Made by a program: the position numbers and the translations under genes | DNA from: Wurfbainia villosa | Taxonomy: Eukaryota; Streptophyta; Magnoliopsida; Zingiberales; Zingiberaceae | Assembly (NCBI GenBank): GCA_025175895.1 | Contig: CM045990.1 | Span: 59,149,704 to 59,213,703, forward strand | Length of the DNA: 64,000 nt | Direction: 5' to 3' | Notes under the pieces: model-generated | Seen by the model: the letters and a program-made list of their open reading frames with translations, nothing else | What the model was told of the DNA's origin: nothing | The model's database searches: none | In this document: positions 55,711 through 64,000 of the stretch, in pieces | How the letters are laid out: each line of letters opens with the position of its first letter | Position numbering within the stretch: the first letter of the stretch is position 1

Positions 55711-57766
55711 GGCAATTTTTAGCCCAGGCAGCAGCTTTAAATGGAGCTCGTGGAGGAGGTTTGGAGTAGCGATTTCTTGAGCATTGTTGAAGCGATTTCC
55801 TAGTGCAAATCAGGGTCTTCAACCACGATTCAAGCAATCAAGATCACATTTGTAAAGGTTTTCCTTACTTGTATTTGTGTAGCTTACTTGTATTTGCTTG
55901 TATTTTATTTTTATTGTTGTAAAAATATTTGTACGAGGTGTCTCCGCCTCCGACTTGTGTCGAGAAGGAGTTTATTTAGTAGTGGTGTGTGATTGGCATC
56001 GCTAGGGCTCTTACGAGCCCAATCCGTGGAGTAGGAATCATTTGGTTTCGAATCACGTTACATAGTTGTGTTTGCATGTTTGTATATTGTTATTGCTTTA
56101 TTTCCGCTGCGCACTAATCATTAGTAGCAAGCATCGCGAACGAATTCCATCGATGCATCGAAACACGCTATTCACCCCCCCCCCTTAGCGGTCACCGAAT
56201 CCTCAACAGAGACTAGCATGAGGTATCCAAGCAACTGATTCTCACTGGCTGGAGACATTGTGATGTCCGGAGTTAATCGTGGATGCTAGTTATGGTAACT
56301 AGTTCATTGGAGTGATCGACTGTAAGACTTTATATGGTTCTCTGCATATATGGATATGTCAATAAAGTTCTTACTGCAGCTTAAGTGTGATGTTCCTTTG
56401 ACTTGCGGTATTTAAGTCATCTTGGTCATGGAGACTTATGTTTTGACATCTTAAGCAAGCATCTCTAAGGAGATGTGGACCCGAGATGATTGGGTATAAG
56501 TCGAAATGCCCGAAGGTGTTTGAATAGCCTATAAAGGATTCACCACTCCTTGCGAGGAGATGTATACCCATGGCCTCTCGTCGGATTGTTACTAAAGTCT
56601 TTGGCCAAAGCATTACATGTTTAGAGTAAAGTACTTTTGGATACATGTGCAGTAAATAGAATCCATAGGACGAGGAAATGATACTTGGGCTAGGTGTGAC
56701 GTAGTCGACCTAGTGGGGACTGACACCACAGACCATGTCCTGAACCAAGTGGGTATAAGATGCGTGAAGAGAATGGGGCACGATTCAATGTAGCTGCTGA
56801 AGGATTTAAGAAATGGTTCTTGAATCAACCGTTGATTTTCTGATTAATTGAGGATCATGATGTACTACTAGGTGTCACTCATGTAGCGCCCGCCCTTATC
56901 TGCTCTCAGGGCGGCGCTACTTGTGTCTATATATTTTTTTTTATTAGCATACTACATATGGATCCGTTCAAAGTCTACATGCTTGAACAGGTTATCATAA
57001 CTGAAATCTTCTTTGGCACATGCATCACCTATCTTATTCATCATTAGCATGACCACATATCTTATCTTATTTCATAACATGCATAGCGAAAGGATTCGTT
57101 CATGAGTTCTAACATGTCGAACCTCTTAAATTAAGGGATACTCATTAAACACAAGTCTTATAAGCGGAAGCAATGTCTTAAATTGTTCTTAGAGCATATA
57201 AATATAAGCAGATAGTGTAGGGTCTTCTTTCACCATGCCACTATCACACACGCACATGGCCCCTCCTGCCACTCCCTCTAGTCATGTTTCCTTTATCTGC
57301 AGTATATGGACAACATAAACTATAAGCATATAGCTTAGTAAGATCCTTGCCTACTCACAAAAACCACGATTTCATCAACTATTAGAACATGAGCATGCTG
57401 GCATAGAAAATGACCTAAGCATTTCATAGCAACACTAATCAACAACATATCCAGGTAATAGTACAAAAGAACTAAGCATTGCATAGAATTGTTCATAAGC
57501 AGGTTAAGCATAATTAATCTAAGCAGGGCATACTTTGAACATGAGCGTTATAACTGCATAAACTAAGCATGCATGAAAGAACGTAATCATAAGCATTTGG
57601 TTAACTTGAACATAAACATTTGTAATAACATAAACCCTAATCATGCAGAAGGAACATAGTCGCAAGTATTCTTAACCTTACCCTTAACCTTCACCACATC
57701 ATAAATTCTAAACTAGCATAAAGTACATAGTCACCACATACTTAGACTTAACTCTAAACATCATAA

Positions 57767-58290
57767 CTTCATAACATCTAGCATGCATAAAGAACCTAGT
57801 TCGTAAGCATCTGAGCATTTAACATAAGCATACACAATATCATGTAAGTCTTTTCTTTCAAACATACACTTATAATTAATTCAATATCATCGTAACTTCA
57901 TAACATCTAGCATGCATAAAGAACCTAGTTCGTAAGCATTCAGAGCATTTAAGATAAGCATACACAATATCATAAAAGTCTTTTCTTTTCAAAACATATA
58001 CTTATAAATACTTCAATATCATCATAACTTCATAACATCTAGCATGCATAAAGAACCTAGTTCGTAAGCATTGAGCATTTAACATAAGCATACACATATC
58101 ATAAAAGTCTTTTCTTTTCAAAACATATACTTATAAATACTTCAATATCATCATAACTTCATAACATCTAGCATGCATAAAGAACCTAGTTCGTAAGCAT
58201 CTGTGAGCATTTAACATAAGCATACATGATCATAAAAGTCTTTTCTTTTCAAAACATATACTTATAAATACTTCAATATCATCATAACTT
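57767..58290 (-). repeat. About 128 bp tandem repeat, 4 units
   Basis: Plus-strand units contain AACTTCATAACATCTAGCAT, AACCTAGTTCGTAAGCAT and AAGTCTTTTCTTTTCAAA. Confidence 0.85.
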
Positions 58291-58505
58291 GTTTGGGGGC
58301 CCTGTGTTAAGTACCACATAATGCGTTCCCTAATAGGTCAGTAGCGAGCCACCCGATCCTATTAGAGCAAGACCTCTTACGCCTTACCAGGCAAGACCTC
58401 TTACGCCTTCTTGTGTCCCTATGGATTTGATTAACGACCACCGACGGGTACTTAACCTCTTGCAAAGTAAAATACTTAATTCTTTTCTTTCTTGGACATA
58501 ATATA

Positions 58506-58726
58506 AAGAATGCTCTTGATCCCCATCATAAGAAGGAAGCATCTTGATCTTATCTTGACATAAGGAGAGCTCTTGATCCCTACTTGAAGGAAGCATCTCC
58601 ATCTTATCTTATCATAAGGAGAGCTCTTGATCCCTACTTGAAAGGGAAGCATCTCCATCTTATTTTATCATAAGGAGAGCTCTTGATCCCTACTTGAAAG
58701 GGAAGCATCTCCATCTTAGTCATTAT
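58506..58726 (-). repeat. About 57 bp tandem repeat, 4 units
   Basis: Plus-strand units contain GCTCTTGATCCCTACTTGAA then GGAAGCATCTCCATCTTAT. Confidence 0.85.
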
Positions 58727-59169
58727 ATAAGGACACATGCATTCATAACATAAGAGTACCCTAAAGGGGTCCTAAAGCATAAACGGGTTCATCACATAAG
58801 CATGTTTCATGACATATTGCATCGTAAACATGAAGCATATTTCCTAAGCATATTCATGACATATTAAATCACAAAACATATTCTTCACCTAGGTATATTT
58901 CATGGCACAATACTCCATAACTTGAAGCACATTCCCGAAGCATATACATGGCATATTACTTCACACAACATGTTCATCATGGCATATTACATGGCACATT
59001 ACATCATAACAGGAAGTATATTTCCTAAGCTTATTCATGGCATATTAAATCGTAAAACATGTTCATCACATAGCCTAATTTCATGTTGCATTGAATCATA
59101 ACATATTCATCACCCAAGCAAAGTTCATGTCATATTAAAAACTATACACATAGCACAATTACATATAGG

Positions 59170-59845
59170 GTGTTTTCATGAAACCCTAACCCTAAAACCA
59201 TGGGTTGGCCGAAACTTGTAAGGGGGCTCAAGCTTAGGTTTGGTCCCCAAAAATTCATCCATAAAACATTATAACCTAGCTTAGCATCATGAGGGATATT
59301 TTCATGCAACCCTAACCCTAATTACCTAGGGTGGCCGAAACCTACAAGGGGCTCAACTAGGGTTCTTGCCACCTAATATTCATTCATGAGCATTATCATC
59401 TAGCATAGCATCATTAGGGATATTTTCATACAACCCTAACCCTAATTACCTAGGGTGGCCGAAACCTACAAGGGGCTCAACTAGGGTTCTTGCCACCTAA
59501 TATTTATTCATGAGCATTATCATCTAGCATAGCATCATTAGGGATATTTTCATGCAACCCTAACCCTAATTGCCTAGGGTGGCCGAAACCTACAAGGGCC
59601 TCATCTTGGATGGTGGATACCCAAGGGTCTTACTTGAAACATACCAACCAAGAATATCACTTTAGGATCAAGTTCATGCAACCCTAACCCCAAAATCTTG
59701 GGGGTGGCCGAACCATATAGGGTCATCACCTTTGCACTTTGGTCTCCTAAAGGTATCTACTTGAAACATATCACCCATAAAAACCTCCCTTAGTAGCATT
59801 TTCATGAATCCTAGCCCACCAACTTAGTTGGCCGAAACTTACAAG
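59170..59845 (-). repeat. About 120 bp tandem repeat, 6 units
   Basis: Plus-strand units contain TTTTCATGCAACCCTAACCC, then GGGTGGCCGAAACCTACAAG. The GGCCGAAAC core equals the GTTTCGGCC core (other strand) of the 144 bp units in the plus-strand Tekay LTRs. Confidence 0.85.
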
Positions 59846-59916
59846 GCTACAATTTCATATTTCTTTCAAGCAACCAACCCTATCAAACTAATATACTGCA
59901 GGTGAGGGGAAAACTT

Positions 59917-59918
59917 AC
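59917..59918 (-). promoter_or_regulatory. Candidate 5' splice donor in Tekay-like element 3 LTR
   Basis: Minus strand reads AGCGAAGGAT then GTAAGTTTTCCCCTCACC, matching 5521-5540. With the acceptor at 57297-57298 it would remove about 2.6 kb. Confidence 0.4.
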
Positions 59919-60420
59919 ATCCTTCGCTTTGCTTGGGGAGATGACCTAATGGAGGTCACCTAGCTCTCTCCTAGCTTGCAAGGAGCTCTACCAAAGGAGG
60001 AAGAAGAGCTTGGGGTTTGGTGAGAATGAAGAGAAGAGGAAGAAGGAAGGAAGAAGTGGCCAAGTGGAACTTCTCTCTTCTTTATAAAGGGGAGGAAGAG
60101 AAGTTTCTCTTCTCCTTGTCAAGCCTCTTCATTTACCCTCCTCCCATTTATCTATAGGTTCCCCCTTTCCTCTAATGATATGATTCTATTGGGCTTATGG
60201 TTAGTGGGTGCATCTATAAGGCTTGGCTATCTCTAGAGGTGGGGGGTTCAATTCCTAGGCTTTGCATCTCTTTTTGGCTTATTTTCTTTTATTTCTCCAA
60301 AAAGGCCTACATAAAGCCCATCCTCATAAAGCCAAAAATTCTCGTAAAATTGCTAGAATTTCACGGGCGTTACAATCCCTCATACCTTGTAAAAGTTTAG
60401 TCCTCGAAACTTAAAACAAT

Positions 60421-63131
60421 TCAGGGTATACGCCTCATGTCCTCCTCGCGTTCCCAAGTAGCCTCCTCGTATTGCAGATTACGCACAGGACCTTCACTAA
60501 GGGCACCTCTTTGTTCCTTAGTCTCTTGACATCTCGGTCTAGTATCTGGATAGGCCGACTTTCCATACTCAGGTCCTCTTGAACTTGTACAGTTTGTGGC
60601 TCGATCACTTGGTCTGCACTGGATAAGCATTTCTTGAGCACAGAGACATGGAACACGTTGTGTATAGCCTACATCTCTTGAGCGATTCGGCTTAGCTACC
60701 TTGCCCACTCTGATATCGGATCGGTCCCGTAGCGTGGATTGATTTACCCTTCCTTAGAATCTCATCACTCCCCATGGGTCACTTTGAGAATACAGTCCCA
60801 CTTGAATTCCGGTCGCGCTATCCGCATAGCTCTTTTGTCGGCTCTGGCGATTCGATTCTCGGCGGATATTCTGTATAGCGGTGGTATTGTCAATAATATC
60901 GGCTGAAGACCCATTTCCCTCCTTTCACCACCCTCGTACCAGCGGATAGGAGACTGCATCTTCTCCGTATAGAGCTTCATATGGTGCCATTCAATGGTAG
61001 CACTTAGCTGCATTGTTGTAAGCAAATTGCAGCACAAATATCGACACGGCTCCTTAAAGTCTAGAGCCACAAGCGCATATCTTCGGCCTGGTTCACTCTT
61101 TGTCGGCCAGTCGGATTACGAGGATGAAAGCGATCTTGAATCTCAACTTAGTGCGAGAGCCTTGAACACATTCCCGAGATGGGAGGTAAAGCGGCCATCA
61201 CGATCGAAATAATAGCCTTAGGCACTCCATGTAATTTGATAATTTCCTTGACATATAATTGAGCTAATTTGCTCAGCGAATAGGTCATCTTGATTGCGAG
61301 AAATGGCGGACTTTGTCAGCCGGTCTATGATTACCCATATAGCATCGTAACCATTTGTTGTTACGGGTAATCCCGATGAAATCCATGGAAATTTCTTCCC
61401 ATTTCCACTCGGAATCATATCTGCAGTAATCCCCGGGTTTACGGTGTTACGCCTTCACCTTGGCGGTCGAGACAGTGTTGACGTCTTGAGCCACATCCCT
61501 TTTCATGCGGACCACCAAAATTTATCTCTTAAGTCCTGATACATTTTATTAGATCCAGGATGCATTGTATAAGGTGTTCCATGGGATTCCTCGAGTATCT
61601 TCTTCCGTAACTCCGGATCGTTCGGAATGCATAGGCGATCCCGGAAGTATAATAATCCGCCGTCGGTGATGCGGAATCCATTATCCCTTCCTTCGGGACT
61701 TCTTGTTTGAATCTTGGATGTACGAATCACCATCTTGCTTTCCCTTTATATCGTCGAACAAGCGTCGGCGTTATAGTCATGGTGGAAAGTTGTCGAAATA
61801 ATTTCTATTCGTAATTCATTATTTCCCTTTTGGGGTTGAGATAGCATCGATAAGGACATCAAAGCGGCACGGACTTTACGCTAAGTGCATCGCCACCTTG
61901 TTGGCCTTTCTGGTGATAGAATATCTCACAATCATAATCTTTGACTAGCTCGAGCCATCTGCGTTGTCTCATGTTTAGGTCTTTACAGGTAAAGAAATAT
62001 CTCGGACTACGGTGGTCGGTATAAATCTGCAGAGCTCCGTATAAGTAGTGTCTCCATATTTTGAGGCGAATACCACTGCTTGATTCTAAGTCATGGGTAG
62101 GATAATTTATTTCGTGCTCTTTGGTGTCTAAGCGTAGCGATGACCTTGCCATTTGCATAAAAATGCGACTCAAGCCCAGTTTAGAAGCGTCACTATACAT
62201 ATCGAAGCTTTCATTATCTTGAGGAAGTCGAATGGGGGCGTGGTTATCTCCTCTTGATTCAGTAAAACTCCTCTCACGATCCTCGATCCATTTGTATTGC
62301 TTGTCCTTTACGGTGAGGGTGTCATAAATTTGCAATTCTAGAAGTCCTCTACAAACTTTACGTAATAGCACTTTGCAGAAAACTTACGATTTCACTTTCG
62401 CATTCCTTAGCTATTCAGTTCCGTCTGACCTTCAATCTTTATTAGATTACCATCCATCTTTAGAGATGACATGACCCAAGAATGACACTTGTTTGAGCAG
62501 AACTCACATTTGGAGAACTTGGCATATAGTTGCTCTTTCTAAAGAATCAGAGTAATCTTGTCTTGTGTGTTGGCATGCTCTTCTCGGTCTCTCGAGTAGA
62601 TAAGAATATCGTCGATGAAGACAATCACAAATTTGTCGAGGAAGGCCGAGAATACTCGATTCATCAAGTCCATGAACATTGCCGAGCATTGGTTACGCCA
62701 AAGGGCATAACTACAAACTCGTAATGTCCGTGATCTTGTTGGAAGGCCGTCTTCTAATATCGTCGCTTTACTTTTACTTGATGATAGCGGATCTCGAGAT
62801 CGATCTTTGAAAAGAGAGCTCCCTTCACCGGTCGAACAAGTCATCGATCCCGGGAAGGGGGTACCTATTCTTGATGGTTACGTTGTTCGGTCTAGTCTAT
62901 ACACATTCGTGATAGACCCATCTCTCTTCTTTATGAACAACACCGGAGCTCCCATGGTGAGTGACTAGACGGATAAATCCTCGCCAAGTAACTCTTGTAG
63001 TTGTTTCGTAGTTCTTTCAACTCGATTGGCGCCATTCGGTAGGGTGCCTTGGAGATCGGATTAGTTCCGGGAATTAATTCGATCTCGAACTCAATTTCTC
63101 TATCGGTAACCTGTAGGTCATCGTGAAACAC
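60421..63131 (-). pseudogene. Tekay-like element 3 pol: RT, RNase H, integrase, chromodomain-like tail (shredded)
   Basis: In minus-strand order: RT start (DREIEFEIELIPGTNPISKA, 63110 downward), RT core with MFMDLMNRVFSAF and FIDDILIYSR near 62600-62700, RNase H (DMYSDASKLGLSRIF near 62190), HHCC integrase segment (RLCIPNDPELRKKILEESHG near 61640), core (LPVTTNGYDAIWVIIDRLT near 61350), CRYLC and RWYEGGERREMG pieces (61070-60900), then FHVSVLKKCLSSADQVIEPQ and a chromodomain-like end with ATWEREEDM, stopping at 60421. The frame changes every 30 to 100 codons through losses of one to a few bases, while codons between breaks are well kept. Confidence 0.88.
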
Positions 63132-63413
63132 CTCGGATGGTCACGCATACCACTCGACATCTTCTATCTTCTCGGTTCTTCGCCGATATGGTATCCACCA
63201 CATGTGCGAAATCCGGTGCATCCGTCTTCTAACATTTTTCGGGCTTTTAGTGCCGATAAGAACTTCTTTGTTCCTTTCTTCGACTTCGATAAATTCAAAT
63301 GAAACTTCGCCGGTCGGAAGATTACCCTCCGCTTACTGACTCAATTGACGCCATACTTGTGCGAAAGTCCATGCCCAATATAACATCATAGTCCCACATA
63401 TCTAGGACTATCG

Positions 63414-64000
63414 TCACCATAGAGCTCCTGTCTGCGAGCCTAATTGGTGCGGCGCAGAATATGGGTGGATGGCATCACCTCTCCAAGGTAACGCTGTTAA
63501 AAATTCATAGTCCAAAGCTTGGGGATGCCTATCTATCTTTCTTATGAAAGGCGAGCGATGAATGAATGGGTTGCCCGGTGTCAAACAAGACAAGAGAGCG
63601 TATTGATGGAAATAAGTAGCCGACTGTGACAACCGCCGAGGCACTCGCTACATCTTCTCCGGTGAGGGAGAACACTGGCATTTGTCCCAACCGGCTGGGC
63701 TTCAGTCTCCTTGACTTATTTGAGGACCTTCTATCGCCGCTCAGATCATCGGTGAAGCTGTGGAGGAGCTCCTGCATCGGACATATCTTCGCCGTGGCGG
63801 TGCTCGAACCCGAGTAGGGCGATTCGTGCTATGTGCCCCTCCCGTCCACAGTTGTAACACTTCCTCGTGCCCTGACGACATTCCCCCGGATGCTTCTTCC
63901 CACATGTAGGACAACAGATACCCATTTGGCGGTTTCGGGCCCTCTTGGGCCATTCCACTGCTTTCTTCTTGCCATCGCTGCTCTCTTCCAAATAGTATTC
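63414..64000 (-). pseudogene. Tekay-like element 3 gag C-terminus and protease (partial)
   Basis: From the right edge the minus strand reads a knuckle-like CPTCGKKHPGECRQGTRKC then CYNCGREGHIA, the paired zinc knuckles of Del/Tekay gag, the second losing its last cysteine through a small deletion. The next segment has PVFSLTGEDVASASAVVT and the protease site LVLFDTG near 63580, with the DTG catalytic triplet present. Further protease text down to about 63150 is in broken frames. The gag N-terminus lies outside the window. Confidence 0.8.

Larger units (their letters stand above)
54836..56208 (+). repeat. SIRE-like solo LTR (left end uncertain)
   Basis: The right end is clear: GCTATTCACCCC (10 C) then TTAGCGG...TCCTCAACA, the SIRE-like LTR terminus. 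Inside are an AAGTCCAAG minisatellite (54893-55195), many CAGTCGACTG motifs (55385-55710), a TTTAAAT TATA-like box near 55737, and a U5 with stretches similar to the other SIRE-like LTRs (AGGAGTTTATTTAGTAGT). No primer site, gag or second LTR follows. The 5 bases after it (GAGAC) are not repeated before it, and about 50 bases of the host LTR are missing at the junction. Confidence 0.7.
45598..56881 (+). mobile_element. Angela-like copia element 2: 5'-truncated, decayed, interrupted
   Basis: It begins inside the integrase core at about 45598, directly against Athila-like sequence, so its 5' LTR, gag and protease are gone. Pol is split by a gag-only element (46107-51505) and resumes at 51511, ending at 53470. 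A purine tract AAGTGGGAG and LTR-type sequence follow (53491-56881), in two partial tandem copies, one of which contains a SIRE-like solo LTR. The minus-strand Tekay-like element cuts it at 56882. Many stops mark it as older than the elements inside it. Confidence 0.82.
54612..56881 (+). repeat. Angela-like element 2 LTR-type sequence, copy 2 (interrupted)
   Basis: Homologous to copy 1. 54612-54835 matches about 53491-53690; after the SIRE-like solo LTR, 56209-56881 matches about 53740-54402. The minus-strand Tekay-like LTR cuts it at GGTGTCACTCA. Confidence 0.65.
56882..60374 (-). repeat. Tekay-like element 3, 3' LTR (3493 bp)
   Basis: Contains a TTTATAAAG TATA-like box at about 60081-60089, a minus-strand GTAAGT donor-like site at 59917-59918, 120 bp units (59170-59845), short AT-rich repeats, 60 bp units (58506-58726), 128 bp units (57767-58290) and an acceptor-like CTGCAG at 57297-57298. 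The block order matches LTR 2. Near its end, GTAGCGCC...GGGCGGCGCTAC (56883-56920) forms an inverted repeat not seen in the other LTRs. Short ORFs such as 58384-58658 reflect repeats. Confidence 0.88.
56882..64000 (-). mobile_element. Tekay/Del-like Ty3/gypsy element 3 on the minus strand (5' part outside window)
   Basis: Read on the minus strand from the right edge: gag zinc knuckles, protease, RT, RNase H, integrase, chromodomain-like end, then the 3' LTR (60374 down to 56882). Its LTR starts TGTAACGCCCGTGAAATT and ends GGGCGGGCGCTACA. It shares the layout of the 1-15453 family but has clearly diverged, with its own repeat units. It lies in Angela-like LTR sequence, next to GGTGTCACTCA. The 5' LTR must lie right of 64000. 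Unlike units 1 and 2 it retains gag and protease sequence. Confidence 0.9.

Noticed and set aside
59180..59700. Telomere-like AACCCTAACCCTAA sequences
   Set aside because: Only two tandem CCCTAA-type units per copy, once in each 120 bp LTR repeat unit. They belong to the LTR repeat and are not an interstitial telomere array.

Overview
This 64 kb window is plant nuclear DNA made almost entirely of nested LTR retrotransposons. I see no intact host gene, no tRNA or rRNA gene, no CRISPR array and nothing prokaryotic. The element types (Tekay/Del-like chromoviruses with LTRs of 3 to 4 kb, Athila-like elements with a decayed tRNA-Asp primer site, and SIRE- and Angela-like Ty1/copia elements primed by initiator tRNA-Met) belong to plant-specific clades and point to a large, repeat-rich genome. 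A monocot seems likely from the general look of the polyproteins, but the species cannot be named from the sequence. Clade names rest on motif recognition, not on a tree.

Left part (1-41412): 1-15453 is a Ty3/gypsy Tekay-like array of the form LTR-internal-LTR-internal-LTR, cut by the left edge of the window. Both internal regions share the same deletion joining the first codons of gag to reverse transcriptase, and the last LTR carries an extra block of about 1.1 kb that matches the middle LTR. The array sits in the 3' internal tail of an Athila-like non-autonomous element (15454-30654), itself a shared-LTR tandem with only short broken ORFs and no pol. A SIRE-like copia element (19219-27645, TSD GTAAG) is inserted in that element. 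The Athila-like unit lies in the gag of an older minus-strand SIRE-like element (gag piece at 30655-30877, 5' LTR at 40358-41412). An Angela-like copia element (30922-40212, TSD GCCAA) with one long intact integrase-RT-RNase H reading frame sits in the leader of that same old element.

Middle (41413-45597): about 2.8 kb with no recognised transposon termini holds broken minus-strand coding segments (coiled-coil-like and Ser/Pro-rich, with a plausible intron). This is the only stretch I cannot assign. It is followed by the 3' LTR of a minus-strand Athila-like element.

Right part (45598-64000): a 5'-truncated, decayed Angela-like copia element is split by a gag-only, pol-less LTR element (46107-51505, TSD ATGGG). 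Its LTR-type sequence (53491-56881) contains a SIRE-like solo LTR (about 54836-56208) and is then cut by a minus-strand Tekay-like element (56882 to beyond 64000) with a 3.5 kb LTR and a badly broken gag-pol.

The main points for a second look are: a conserved splice-donor/acceptor pair that would make most of the Tekay LTR a leader intron; the chimeric terminal LTR; the gag-only element with a hairpin around its TATA box and a hypervariable U3; and the unassigned minus-strand remnant at 41.8-44.2 kb.
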